Counted from the stretch's first letter, positions 38,025-52,396 are shown. The stretch: 64,000 nucleotides of DNA from Maylandia zebra (GCF_041146795.1 NC_135175.1:22584575-22648574), one strand, 5' to 3'. A program made the numbers and translations. Notes: generated by a model not told the origin, from the letters alone.

Positions 38025-40255
38025 GAGAGAGAAGTAAGTTTCTAGGTCAGCCTGGGAGCTGCTGAATTTGAATCCACCAATCAGAGAGGCTGTGCACTTT
38101 TCCCCACCAAAACAGGTGCATCTGTTTACACACGCAGCAGCACAGAGAGACACAGGATTTTTGCAGTTTATTTCTCATAGTGACGACTCCCCTCAAACAA
38201 ATGACCGTAATTTCCTAACCGTAGGGGCTAGAACGGTCATTCTTACACCGTTTTGTTCAGAAGAGATGGGGGAATCTTCAAGTGTTGACAATTTAATATT
38301 AAAATATGAATTTTTAGAGATATATGACATGGATGACTTGTTGACTTAGAAGCCACGAATTCCCCAATATGCAAATTTGAATGCCTGAGACCACATATGT
38401 GATTGGCTGGCTGGGAAGCCGTGCAGGCCCTGATTTGTGGATTTGAATTCCTCAGCCCTCAGATATGATTGGCTGGCTTAGAAGCCACGAAGGCCCAAAT
38501 ATGCAAATTTGAATGCCTCAGGACACATATTTGATTGGCTGGGAAACTGTGCAGGCCCTGATTTGAAAATTTGAATGTCTCAGTCCTCACAGAGGATTGG
38601 CTGCCTGGGGACCTGGCAGAAATATATAGAAATACTATTATTAAGCATAAATACTACATTTAGTAGAAATACTATGTTTTAGCACAAATACTATAAAAAG
38701 CAGAAATACTATAATTTAGCAGAAATACTATATTAAGCACAAATCCTATAAAAAGCAGAAATAGGATGATTAAGCATAAACACTACATTTAGTAGAAATA
38801 CTATGTTTGAGCAAAAATCCTATAAAAAGCAGAAATACTATATTAGGCACAAATCCCATAAAAAGCAGAAATAGTATGATTAAGCATAAATACTACATTT
38901 AGTAGAAATACTATGTTTTAGCACAAATCCTATAAAAAGCAGAAATACTATAATTTAGCAGAAATACCATATTAAGCACAAATCATATAAAAAGCAGAAA
39001 TACTATATTAAGCACAAATTCTATAAAAAGCAGAAATACTATATTAAGCACAAATCCTATTAAAAGCAGAAATACTATATTAAGCACAAATCCTATTAAA
39101 AGCAGAAATACTATATTAAGCACAAATCTTATGAAATAGCAGAAACAGTATGATTTAGCACAATAGTAATAAGTTAAACAGAAAAATTAGAAAAGCAAAA
39201 TGGACAGCTGAAAAAATGCTGAACATGCTGAGGGTCCCTCAAATATACTTGTTAAATGAAAAAATCAGCATAAAAATGCACAGGGAGAGAGAAGTAAGTT
39301 TCTAGGTCAGCCTGGGAGCTGCTGAATTTGAATCCACCAATCAGAGAGCCTGTGTACTTTTTCCCGCCAAAACAGGTGCATCTTTTTACACACGCAGCAG
39401 AGAGAGGCACAGGATTATTGCAGCCTATTTCTCATAGTGAGGACTCCCCTCAAACAAATGACCATAATTTCCTAACCATAGGGGCTAGAGCGGTCATTCT
39501 TACACCGTTTTGTTCAGAAGAGATGGGGGAATCTTCCAGTGTTAACAATTTATCATTAAAATGTGAATTTTTAGAGATATACGACATGGATGACTTGTTG
39601 ACTTAGAAGCCACGAATTCCCCAATATGCAAATTTGAATGCCTGAGGCCACATATATGATTGGCTGGCTGGGAAGCTGTGCAGGCCCTGATTTGAAAATT
39701 TGAATTTCTCAGTCCTCACAGAGGATTGGCTGCCTGGGGACCTGGCAGAAATATATAGAAATATTATGATTAAGCATAAATACTACATTTAGTAGAAATA
39801 CTATGTTTTAGCACAAATACTATAAAAAGCAGAAATACTATAATTTAGCAGAAATACTATATTAAGCACAAATCCTATAAAAAGCAGAAATACTATATTA
39901 GGTACAAATCCTATAAAAAGCAGAAATACTATATTAGGCACAAATAGTATAAAAAGCAGAAATACTATAATTTAGCAGAAATACTATGTTAGGCACAAAT
40001 CCTATAAAAAGAATAAATACTATAATTTAGCAGAAATACTATATTAGGCACAAATCTTATGAAAAGCAGAAATAGTATGATTTAGCAGAATAGTAATAAC
40101 TTACAAAATTACAAATATGGAGGCATATTGGAACACAAATGCACAGAGGGACACACAAACACAGGCTCTAATCCAGTCAACCAGTCTAACTATATTCAAT
40201 TTAAATCCTACAATGACATGCTGCCAAATAAGGGCAGGGTTCTCTCTCTCCCACT

Positions 40256-40303
<48 letters not shown>

Positions 40304-41745
40304 GGAGAGAGCTGCCGAATTTAAATCCACCAATCAGAGTGGCTGTTTACGTTTTCCCGCCAAAACAGGTGCATCTTTTTACACACGCAGGACAGAGAGG
40401 CACAGGATTATTGCAGCCTATTTCTCATAGTGAGGACTCCCCTCAAACAAATGACCATAATTTCCTAACCGTAGGGGCTAGAGCGGTCATTCTTACACCG
40501 TTTTGTTCAGAAGAGATGGGGGAATCTTCCAGTGTTAACAATTTATCATTAAAATATGAATTATTAAAGATATTTGACTTCTAATGCACCATAACTGAGC
40601 AGAGCGAAGCAAAAACTGCCTTGACTTGCCCTCAAACAACGCTTTCTAACTCTAAATCTATTTGGAGTATCGATATCATTCTTTCACCGTAAGAGACAGC
40701 AGGCTTTGGTGAACAGTCATAGAAATTTTCAGGTCTCTGTGGAAATCCAAAAAAAAGTTATGACGAGAGAAAAAAGTGGTTCATTTCCACAGTTTGAAAT
40801 CTGAAGAAATCTGAGCGACGGACGAATTTCCTACCCTCAAACAAGTCCAACTCATTTCAGAACGGTAATAGGTGAGAAAGAAATTCTTGAATTGTGAGCG
40901 TCAGGGGTGTCTGAAGATATTCGGGGACAAGCCTCATGTCTTAAAGTCGCTTCGTTAAGGAGATATGACGATTCGAATATGCCTCTCATTACAGAAATCC
41001 AGCGATGATTTTGAACAAGCTCTCCATTGACTTTATATGGAGAGTTTTCTGACCTTGTGTTGGTCTGAGGAGATTTGCCAAAATTCTATAAATCCCACAA
41101 CAATGATAGTGACATTTTCTGAAAGCCAGCAAAAATACCTACGTTTTGATGTATAATTTGTGGAAGTTGAGTGAAAATTGAGCAAGTAGCAAGAAGTTGT
41201 TCGGACATGAAGTGAAAATTGCAAAACCTTCAGTGACACACTGGAAACCAAGAGCATAGCAACCATAACAACGCATGTATTTTGTGAAAAATCACAATTG
41301 TGCAACTGAAAACTTTAAGAGGCATAAAAGTAAAACGGTAAAAGATTTGAAAAAGCTGAATCATACATGAATAGCCCAATAATTTGTGAACATTTTAAAG
41401 TTTGAATGGTTTTTCTAGGCGAAAGTATGAGGAAGTAGTTAAGTTTCAAAAACAAGCAAAATTTAGCAGAATTTTGGAAGTTTTCCATTCATTTCAATGG
41501 GACAAATTAAAGGAAAAAAGCTTAATATTTTAAAAAGTATAATAGCAAAAAATAGCAAAAATCATAGCGCAAATTAGCAGAAATAGCAGAATAGTTTAAA
41601 ATTTGAACGGTGAAAATAGCACAAAAATTGTGGAAGTAGTTAAAGGACAAAAAATGAGCAACTTGAAGAATAATAATAATAATAATAATAAAGAATAAAG
41701 AGAAACAGGAACTCAATAGTGTGGATGCTTAAAGCATCCACACAA
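36884..41745. repeat. Array unit 2 (4862 bp, longest)
   Basis: This unit carries three D modules (about 38043-38345, 39303-39605 and 40312-40583), two E blocks (38346-38617 and 39606-39748) and three minisatellite blocks, followed by F from 40584. It ends with an extra 45-bp segment holding the palindrome at 41719-41743. Its layout could be ancestral to those of the other three units. Confidence 0.9.
41719..41743. repeat. 25-nt palindrome at the unit 2/3 junction
   Basis: The 12-nt arms GTGTGGATGCTT and AAGCATCCACAC flank a single A. The left arm sequence occurs again in module A about 50 bp further on (CAGTGTGGATGCTT), where a smaller hairpin TGCATTTC-CTGC-GAAAATGCA lies next to it. The other junctions (36.88, 45.47 and 49.25 kb) lack this 25-nt palindrome. 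Confidence 0.9.
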
Positions 41746-42818
41746 CTAGAAAAATTTGCATTTCCTGCGAAAATGCAGTGTGGATGCTTTAAAGCTGAAG
41801 CTGTATGCAAAAAGTAGCTGAAAAAGCTGAAAAGTTGCAGAAATTGTAAAAACTTTGCAGAAGCAAAGGAACTTTGCTAAAATGGAATAACTTAGCAGAA
41901 CTGCAATATCTTAGAGGAAACATAATACTTGGCAGAAATACAATAGCATAGCAGAACTTAGCAGAAATATTGTAACTTACCAGAAACATAACTTCTCAAA
42001 AATACAAGAATTTAGGAGAAATAGTATAAGATAACAGAAAGAATATATTTAGACAAAAATACTTAAGCATTACAGAAACACTATGATTTAGAAAAATAGT
42101 ACAACAGAGCAGAAATATTGTGATTTACCAGAGACACTGTGATGAACTATGAATATTGTAATTTTAAATTGAGACTATGTTTTAGCACAAATATTATAAT
42201 TTGGCAGAAATACTATAATTTAGCAGAAATACTATATTAAGCACAAATCCCATAAAAAGCAGAAATGGTATGATTAAGCATAAATACTACATTTAGTAGA
42301 AATACTTTGTTTTAGCACAAATCCCATAAAAAGCAGAAATACTGTACTATGATTTAGTAGAAAAACTATAATTAATCAGAAATACTAAATTTAGCAGAAA
42401 TACTATATTAAGCACAAATACTATGAAAAGCAGAAATAGTATGATTAAGCATAAATACTACATTTAGCAGAAATACTATATTAAGCACAAATCCTATAAA
42501 AGCAGAAATAGTATATTAAGCACAAATCTTATAAAATAGCAGAAATGCTATGATTTAGCACAATAGTAATAAGTTAAACAGAAAAATTGGAAAAGCAAAA
42601 TGGACAGCTGAAAAAATGCTGAACATGCTGAGGGTCCCTCAAATATACTTGTTAAATGACAAAAATCTGCAAAAAAATTTATTACAGCCACACAATCACA
42701 AATATGTACACATGAGGAAACACACATGCACATAGAGACCCACACACAAGATCCAATTCAGTCAACCAGTCTAAATATATTGAATTTAAATCTTAGAATG
42801 AGATCATCCCATTAAAAG

Positions 42819-42857
<39 letters not shown>

Positions 42858-42879
42858 GTCACACACACACACAGACACA

Positions 42880-42939
<60 letters not shown>

Positions 42940-45476
42940 GAGAGAGAAGTAAGTTTCTAGGTCAGCCTGGGAGCTGGTGAATTTGAATCCACCAATCAGA
43001 GAGGCTGTGCACTTTTCCCCACCAAAACAGGTGCATCTGTTTACACACGCAGCAGCACAGAGAGACACAGGATTTTTGCAGTCTATTTCTCATAGTGACG
43101 ACTCCCCTCAAACAAATGACCGTAATTTCCTAACCATAGGGGCTAGAACGGTCATTCTTACACCGTTTTGTTCAGAAGAGATGGGGGAATCTTCAAGTGT
43201 TGACAATTTAATATTAAAATATGAATTTTTAGAGATATATGACATGGATGACTTGTTGACTTAGAAGCCACGAATTCCCCAATATGCAAATTTGAATGCC
43301 TGAGGCCACATATATGATTGGCTGCCTGGGAAGCCGTGCAGGCCCTGATTTGTGGATTTGAATTCCTCAGCCCTCAGATATGATTGGCTGGCTTAGAAGC
43401 CATGAAGGCCCCAATATGCAAATTTCAATGCCTCAGGACACATATATGATTGGCTGGGAAACCGTGCAGGCCCTGATTTGAAAATTTGAATGTCTAAGTC
43501 CTCACAGAGGATTGGCTGCCTGGGGACCTGGCAGAAATATATAGAAATACTATGATTAAGCATAAATACTACATTTAGTAGAAATACTATGTTTTAGCAC
43601 AAATACTATAAAAAGCAGAAATACTATAATTTAGCAGAAATACTATATTAAGCACAAATCCTATAAAAAGCAGAAATAGGATGATTAAGCATAAACACTA
43701 CATTTAGTAGAAATATTATGTTTGAGCAAAAATCCTATAAAAAGCAGAAATACTATATTAGGCACAAATCCCATAAAAAGCAGAAATAGTATGATTAAGC
43801 ATAAATACTACATTTAGTAGAAATACTATGTTTTAGCACAAATAGTATAAAAAGCAGAAATACTGTAATTTAGCAGAAATACTATATTAGGCACAAATCT
43901 TATAAAATAGCAGAAATAGTATGATTTAGCACAATAGTAATCAGTTAAACAGAAAAATTGGAAAAGCAAAATGGACAGCTGAAAAAATGCTGAACATGCT
44001 GAGGGTCCCTCAAATATACTTGTTAAATGACAAAAATCAGCAAAAAAATGCACAGGGAGAGAGAAGTAAGTTTCTAGGTCAGCCTGGGAGCTGCTGAATT
44101 TGAATCCACCAATCAGAGAGCCTGTGTACTTTTTCCCGCCAAAACAGGTGCCTCTTTTTACACACGCAGCACAGAGATGCACAGGATTATTGCAGCCTAT
44201 TTCTCATAGTGAGGACTCCCCTCAAACAAATGACCATAATTTCCAAACCGTAGGGGCTAGAGCGGTCATTCTTACACCGTTTTGTTCAGAAGAGATGGGG
44301 GAATCTTCCAGTGTTTACAATTTATCATTAAAATATGAATTATTAAAGATATTTGACTTCTAATGCACCATAACTGAGTAGAGCGAAGCAAAAACTGCCT
44401 TGACTTGCCCTCAAACAACGCTTTGTAACTCGAAATCTATTTGGAGTATCGATATCATTCTTTCACCGTAAGAGACAGCAGGCTTTGGTGAACAGTCATG
44501 GAAATTTTCAGGTCTCTGTGGAAATCCAAAAAAAAGTTATGACGAGAGAAAAAAGTGGTTCATTTCCACAGTTTGAAATCTGAAGAAATCTGAGCGAAGG
44601 ACGAATTTCCTACCCTCAAACAAGTCCAACTCATTTCAGAACGGTAATAGGTGAGAAAGAAATTCTTGAATTGTGAGCGTCAGGGGTGTCTGAAGATATT
44701 CGGGGACAAGCCTCATGTCTTAAAGTCGCTTCGTTAAGGAGATATGACGATTCGAATATGCCTCTCATTACAGAAATCCAGCGATGATTTTGAACAAGCT
44801 CTCCATTGACTTTATATGGAGAGTTTTGAGACCTTGTGTTGGTCTGAGGAGATTTGCAAAAATTCTATAAATCACACAACAATGATAGTGACATTTTCTG
44901 AAAGCCAGCAAAAATACCTACGTTTTGATGTATAATTTGTGGAAGTTGAGTGAAAATTGAGCAAGTAGCAAGAAGTTGTTCGGACATGAAGTGAAAATTG
45001 CAAAACCTTCAGTGGCACACTGGAAGCCAAGAGCATAGCAACCATAACAACGCATGTATTTTGTGAAAAATCACAATTTTGCAACTCAAAACTTTAAGAG
45101 GCATAAAAGTAAAACAGTAAAAGATTTCAAAAAGCTGAATCATACCTGAATAGCCCAATAATTTATGAACATTTTAAAGTTTGAATGGTTGTTCTAGGTG
45201 AAAATATGAGGAAGTAGTTAAGTTTCAAAAACAAGCAAATTTTAGCAGAATTGCAGAAGTTTCCCATTCATTTCAATGGGACAAATTAAAGGAAAAAAGT
45301 GGAATATTTTAAAAAGTATAATAGTTAAAAATAGCAAAAATCGTAGCAAGAAAGAGCAAAAATAGCAGAATAGTTTAAAATTTGAACGGTGAAAATCGGC
45401 TGAAAATTGTGGAAGTAGTTAAGTGCCAAAAAGTGTACGGAAGCAACTAGAATAATAATAATAATAATAATAATAA
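41746..45476. repeat. Array unit 3 (3731 bp)
   Basis: Two D modules (about 42957-43262 and 44075-44362) and one E block (43263-43530). The second D begins like D' of unit 2 (CAGAGAGCCTGTGTACTTTT) and ends like D'' (TTAAAGATATTTGACTTC), so it is a D'/D'' hybrid. The unit ends with a longer (AAT)n run (about 45451-45474). Confidence 0.9.
42822..42938. repeat. (TC)n(CA)n compound microsatellite of the array (longest copy)
   Basis: A CT run followed by GTCTCTGT and a long CA run. Homologous tracts are at 34227-34286, 37944-38021 and 46555-46640. CA-only versions precede the D'' modules at 35442-35493 and 40257-40300. Lengths differ between units, as expected of slippage. Confidence 0.95.
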
Positions 45477-46551
45477 CTAGAAAAATTTGCATTTCCTGCG
45501 AAAATGCAGTGTGGATGCTTAAAGCTGAAGCTGTATGCAAAAAGTAGCTGAAAAAGCTGAAAAGTTGCAGAAATTGTAAAAACTTTGCAGAAGCAAAAGA
45601 AGTTTGCTAAAATGGAATAACTTAGCAGAACTGCAATATCTTAGAGGAAACATAATACTTGGCAGAAATACAATAGCATAGCAGAATTTAGCAGAAATAT
45701 TGTAACTTACCAGAAACATGATAACTTCTCAAAAATACAAGAATTTAGGAGAAATAGTATAAGATAACAGAAAGAATATATTTAGCCAAAAATACTTAAA
45801 CATTACAGAAACACTATGATTTAGAAAAATAGTACAACAGAGCAGAAATATTGTGATTTACCAGAGACACTGTGATGAACTATGAATATTGTAATTTTAA
45901 ATTGAGACTATGTTTTAGCACAAATATTATAATTTGGCAGAAATACTATAATTTAGCAGAAATACTATATTAAGCACAAATCCTATAAAAAGCAGAAATG
46001 GTATGATTAAGCACAAATACTACATTTAGTAGAAATACTTTGTTTTAGCACAAATCCCATAAAAAGCAGAAATACTGTACTATGATTTAGTAGAAAAACT
46101 ATAATTAATCAGAAATACTAAATTTAGCAGAAATACTATATTAAGCACAAATACTATGAAAAGCAGAAATAGTATGATTAAGCATAAATACTACATTTAG
46201 CAGAAATACTATATTAAGCACAAATCCTATAAAAGCAGAAATAGTATATTAAGCACAAATCTTATAAAATAGCAGAAACAGTATGATTTAGCACAATAGT
46301 AATAAGTTAAACAGAAAAATTGGAAAAGCAAAATGGACAGCTGAAAAAATGCTGAACATGCTGAGGGTCCCTCAAATATACTTGTTAAATGACAAAAATC
46401 TGCAAAAAAATTTATTACAGCCACACAATCACAAATATGTACACATGAGGAAACACACATGCACAGAGAGACCCACACACAAGATCCAATTCAGTCAACC
46501 AGTCTAAATATATTGAATTTAAATCTTAGAATGAGATCATCCCATTAAAAG

Positions 46552-46642
<91 letters not shown>

Positions 46643-49253
46643 GAGAGAGAAGTAAGTTTCTAGGTCAGCCTGGGAGCTGCTGAATTTGAATCCACCAATC
46701 AGAGAGCCTGTGTACTTTTTCCCGCCAAAACAGGTGCATCTTTTTACACACGCAGCAGAGAGAGGCACAGGATTATTGCAGCCTATTTCTCATAGTTAGG
46801 ACTCCCCTCAAACAAATGACCGTAATTTCCTAACCGTAGGGGCTAGAACGGTCATTCTTACACCGTTTTGTTCAGAAGAGATGGGGGAATCTTCAAGTGT
46901 TGACAATTTAATATTAAAATATGAATTTTTAGAGATATATGACATGGATGACTTGTTGACTTAGAAGCCACGAATTCCCAAATATGCAAATTTGAATGCC
47001 TGAGACCACATATGTGATTGGCTGGCTGGGAAGCCATGCAGGCCCTGATTTGTGGATTTGAATTCCTCAGCCCTCAGATATGATTGGCTGGCTTAGAAGC
47101 CACGAAGGCCCCAATATGCAAATTTGAATGCCTCAGGACACTTATTTGATTGGCTGGGAAACTGTGCAGGCCATGATTTGAAAATTTGAATGTCTCAGTC
47201 CTCACAGAGGATTGGCTGCCTGGGGACCTGGCAGAAATATATAGAAATACTATTATTAAGCATAAATACTACATTTAGTAGAAATACTATGTTTTAGCAC
47301 AAATACTATAAAAAGAAGAAAAACTAATTTAGCAGAAATACTATATTAAGCACAAATCCTATAAAAAGCAGAAATACTATAATTTAGAACAAATAGTATA
47401 AAAAGCAGAAATACTATAATTTAGCAGAAATACTATATTAAGCACAAATCTTATAAAAAGCAGAAATAGGATGATTAAGCATAAACACTACATTTAGCAG
47501 AAATACTATGTTTGAGCAAAAATCCTATAAAAAGCAGAAATACTATATTAGGCACAAATCCCATAAAAAGCAGAAATAGTATGATTAAGCATAAATACTA
47601 CATTTAGTAGAAATACTATGTTTTAGCACAAATAGTATAAAAAGCAGAAATATTGTAATTTAGCAGAAATACTATATTAGGCACAAATCTTATAAAATAG
47701 CAGAAATAGTATTATTTAGCACAATAGTAATAAGTTAAACAGAAAAATTGGAAAAGCAAAATGGACAGCTGAAAAAATGCTGAACATGCTGAGGGTCCCT
47801 CAAATATACTTGTTAAATGAAAAAATCAGCAAAAAAATGCACAGGGAGAGAGAAGTAAGTTTCTAGGTCAGCCTGGGAGCTGCTGAATTTGAATCCACCA
47901 ATCAGAGAGCCTGTGTACTTTTTCCCGCCAAAACATGTGCCTCTTTTTACACACGCAGCACAGAGAGGCACAGGATTATTGCAGCCTATTTCTCATAGTG
48001 AGGACTCCCCTCAAACAAATGACCATAATTTCCAAACCGTAGGGGCTAGAGCGGTCATTCTTACACCGTTTTGTTCAGAAGAGATGGGGGAATCTTCCAG
48101 TGTTTACAATTTATCATTAAAATATGAATTATTAAAGATATTTGACTTGTAATGCACCATAACTGAGTAGAGCGAAGCAAAAACTGCCTTGACTTGCCCT
48201 CAAACAACGCTTTCTAACTCGAAATCTATTTGGAGTATCGATATCATTCTTTCACCGTAAGAGACAGCAGGCTTTGGTGAACAATCATGGAAATTTTCAG
48301 GTCTCTGTGGAAATCCAACAAAAAGTTATGACGAGAGAAAAAAGTGGTTCATTTCCACAGTTTGAAATCTGAAGAAATCTGAGCGAAGGACGAATTTCCT
48401 ACCCTCAAACAAGTCCAACTCATTTCAGAACGGTAATAGGTGAGAAAGAAATTCTTGAATTGTGAGCGTCAGGGGTGTCTGAAGATATTCGGGGACAAGC
48501 CTCATGTCTTAACTTTGCTTCGTTAAGGAGATATGACGATTCGAATATGCCTCTCATTACAGAAATCCAGCGGTGATTTTGAACAAGCTCTCCATTGACT
48601 TTATATGGAGAGTTTTCTGACCTTGTGTTAGTCTGAGGAGATTTGCAAAAATTCTATAAATCCCACAACGATGATGGTGACATTTTCTGAAAGCCAGCAA
48701 AAATACCTACGTTTTGATGTATAATTTGTGGAAGTTGAGTGAAAATTGAGCAAGTAGCAGGAAGTTGTTCGGACATGAAGTGAAAATTGCAAAACCTTCA
48801 GTGGCACACTGGAAGCCAAGAGCATAGCAACCATAACAACACATGTATTTTGTGAAAAATCACAATTTTGCAACTCAAAACTTTAAGAGGCATAAAAGTA
48901 AAACAGTAGAAGATTTGAAAAAGCTGAATCATACCTGAATAGCCCAATAATTTGTGAACATTTTAAAATTTGAATGGTTGTTCTAGGTGAAAATATGAGG
49001 AAGTAGTTAAGTTTCAAAAACAAGCAAATTTTAGCAGAATTGCTGAAGTTTCCCATTCATTTCAATGGGACAAATTAAAGGAAAAAAGCTTAATATTTTA
49101 AAAAGTATAATAGTTAAAAATACCAAAAGTCATAGCGCACATTAGCAGAAGAAGCAGAATAGTTTAAAATTTGAACGGTGAAAATCGGCTGAAAATTGTG
49201 GAAGTAGTTAAGTGCCAAAAAGTGTACGGAAGCAACTAGAATAATAATAATAA
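45477..49253. repeat. Array unit 4 (3777 bp)
   Basis: It has the same architecture as unit 3: D at about 46657-46962, E at 46963-47230, minisatellite 47232-47715, hybrid D at about 47864-48151, and F to 49253. Here the first D starts with the D'-type sequence and ends D-type, so the D modules exchange sequence among themselves. Confidence 0.9.
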
Positions 49254-49430
49254 CTAGAAAAATTTGCATTTCCTGCGAAAATGCAGTGTGGATGCTTAAA
49301 GCTGAAGCTGTATGCAAAAAGTAGCTGAAAAAGCTGAAAAGTTGCAGAAATTGTAAAAACTTTGCAGAAGCAAAAGAACTTTGCTAAAATGTAATAACTT
49401 AGCAGAACTGCAATCACTTAGAGGAAACTG
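49254..49430. repeat. Array unit 5, truncated head
   Basis: The head module A and the first part of the minisatellite match the other units closely up to about 49425, after which identity breaks off into the diverged sequence described next. Confidence 0.88.
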
Positions 49431-50935
49431 TAAAGCTGAAGCTGTCTGCTGAAAATAGTTGAAGCTGAAGAAATCAAAGTCAGTGTTTAAAAAGTTGCTG
49501 AAATTTTAATAACTTTGCAGAACAATATCAAGTTAAGAAAAATGTAATAACTTAGAAGAAATGCAATAATTTAGAATAACATAACTTAACATAACATAAC
49601 AAACAAAAGTAGTGTAACCTAGCAGAAATAATATAATTTAGTAGAAAATTAAAAACTTGGCAGAAATATTACAACTTATCAGAACTGCTAGAAATTTGCA
49701 GAAATGTAATAATTAGGCAAAACTGTCAACAGATAACAGCTGAAAATGCTGAAGTAACCTCAAAGTTACTTGTTTAACTGTGAAAAATTACCAAAAACAT
49801 TAGAAAAGGAAGAAAACGTGCCGGCAGATAAACTAATGTGGAACAAAACCAAGGTAAAATTGCGAGTTTGCACAGCTGGTGAAATCTAAAAATGGCAAAA
49901 AAACATAACAAAGGCAAGACCCACACAAACAACATTTAGGTAATAAATGCACAAGATGCTGCGGTCAGAGATTAAAACACCCAAAAATAATGTTATTGAA
50001 ATGCCAAAAAGTGGTAGAAAGTTTAGAAAGTAGAAAACCAGTAGTAGAAAAGTAGAACATTCAAATATTTTTAGAAACATATGATACAAAATATTTACTC
50101 AGTTGTTTCCAATGATTACAATAATGGCATAAAGAAATAAAAATACCATTTGGGACAAACAGAAAAATATTAATAGAAAATGCAAATCAAATTGATCTAA
50201 AATCTATACAAACAATTGAAGCATCTGTTGGAATTGTGAACATATCCTTGTTTGCCATGTTTATGTTTATGGCCCTAAGATGCGCAGACACATGATAGGC
50301 TATTAACTGCAAAAATATACACATATATAGCAAGTGAGAGACAAAAATATATCCTCTGATTTGCTGGAGTTTTGTGTAAATACCATTTGGCAAGGATAAA
50401 CAACATGTTCCTATGCCACATTAAAATTTTCATAAGCTTAATTTTTTCAATTAGTTTACAGTTTCCTGATTTGATGATAAATATGGTACCAATCTACAAA
50501 ATACTGTCAAAATGAAGTCCACATTGTGATATATTTGAGGTGTGGAGAGTCACACAGCTGAACAATCGATTTGCATATTTAAAGAAACAAGGATCAAATA
50601 AAGAACATCGTTGTGGAATAAATTACAGTGAAAAATAGTCACTGCTTTGCGTTAGAGAGTGACTTATGATGAGGTATTAATTGGCTTAACTTTACCTCTA
50701 ACATCTTTTCACATAGTGCTGTGACCAGGCTGAAATCCATCATAAAGTAACTGTAAACAGTAGAACCATTAGCATGAATGTTATGGTTCTACTCTGATCA
50801 AAACTCAAGTCAGCTGTGTGACCTGATATAAAATGATAAAGAGGAACACATATAAATGGATGTGACCTTTATGAACTTTTCAAAATGACTTTATATGTCT
50901 GACCCATTATCTATATATATTACAGCAGCGGTCCC
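49431..50935. other. Diverged array-derived flank, then unique AT-rich sequence
   Basis: From 49431 to about 49800 a degraded copy of the unit head and minisatellite can be followed (GCTGAAGCTG, CAGAAATAATATAATTTAG, and GCTGAAAATGCTGAAG followed by CTCAAAGTTACTTGTTTAAC). Beyond that, the sequence to 50935 is AT-rich, and no gene, RNA or repeat was recognised. Confidence 0.6.
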
Positions 50936-51907
<972 letters not shown>

Positions 51908-52310
51908 TCACCTTAAAGCCTCATTGTAAATATCATCACAAACAGATGTTTTCCACACAGTTAACAAAGCTCCACCACATCCGATCACTGCACATAAATC
52001 TAAAAGAAAACAAAAACAAATAAAAAAAATTAAATTAACACAAGGGAAGACTTTTGACTTAATAACTACGCTTAAAATAAGTGTTACCTTTGAATATTTG
52101 TGGGAAAAATCTGATGCTACCCCAAGAATACAAAGCCACACTGGAAACGATGACAGGCTTGCAGCCCTCTGTCTTCCTGGAGTCAGGTGCCTGATCAGTA
52201 GCAGTGAGTTGACAGAAGTCGGTGTCTGTAAGAGTGGCCAAACACTGATACTCTGTCCACTTGAGTAGAGTCTAAGAAGCTGGAATGCAGGCACACTGGA
52301 CGAGCTTGTT
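51908..52310 (-). pseudogene. Two splice-compatible exon fragments, product unknown
   Basis: On the minus strand an exon candidate 52310-52088 (acceptor TTTTTTAG|AACAAG, donor TTCAAAG|GTAACA) is followed by 51999-51908 (acceptor TTTTCTTTTAG|ATTTATG). Joined, one frame stays open for about 90 residues from after a TAG inside the first exon, through TDTDFCQLTATDQAPDSRK and FKDLCAVIGCGGALLTVWK, to a TGA at 51908-51910. It is Cys-containing with no recognised family. A second frame is also open across the first exon, so the true frame is uncertain. It may be a captured or decayed host-gene piece downstream of the Helentron, which lies in the same orientation. Confidence 0.4.
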
Positions 52311-52396
52311 CTAAAAAATACAGAAAAAGGAACATTTTATTTGTGTTAAGGCCTAAAAACTACAAATAAGTTATGCAATGAACAATGTTGAAATAC

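Larger units (their letters stand above)
33141..49430. repeat. 16-kb tandem array of 3.7-4.9 kb units (macrosatellite-like)
   Basis: The anchor CTAGAAAAATTTGCATTTCC recurs at 33150, 36884, 41746, 45477 and 49254, giving periods of 3734, 4862, 3731 and 3777 bp. Between anchors, long stretches are nearly identical from unit to unit. Module order is: A, head with CTGCGAAAATGCAGTGTGGATGC; 18-19 bp minisatellite; (TC)n(CA)n; D, a 0.3-kb module containing CCAATCAGAG and ATGACCGTAATTTCC; E, 65-bp satellite repeats; more minisatellite; a second D; F, a 1.1-kb tail ending in (AAT)n. No gene was recognised. Roughly 95-mer open frames recur in D, but copies differ by many amino-acid-changing substitutions, so they look non-coding. 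Whether this is a macrosatellite or tandemised non-autonomous transposon is open. Confidence 0.93.

Noticed and set aside
34325..48152. Recurring open frame of about 81-158 codons (MNPPIRE..., PPKQVHLFTHA...) in the array D modules as a repeated small gene
   Set aside because: The copies share nucleotide sequence by recent duplication, and differences between them are largely amino-acid changing (for example EAVHFSPP versus EPVYFFPP). There is no initiation context or family resemblance, and microsatellites run into some frames.
33192..49417. Repeated minus-strand frames in module A (MFLVSYNISAK...) and module F (MQNCDFSQNTC...)
   Set aside because: They run antisense through low-complexity minisatellite or tail sequence and differ between copies like non-coding DNA.
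33141..49430. CRISPR-like array
   Set aside because: Repeats are kilobase-scale or 18-19 bp without unique spacers, in a vertebrate genome.
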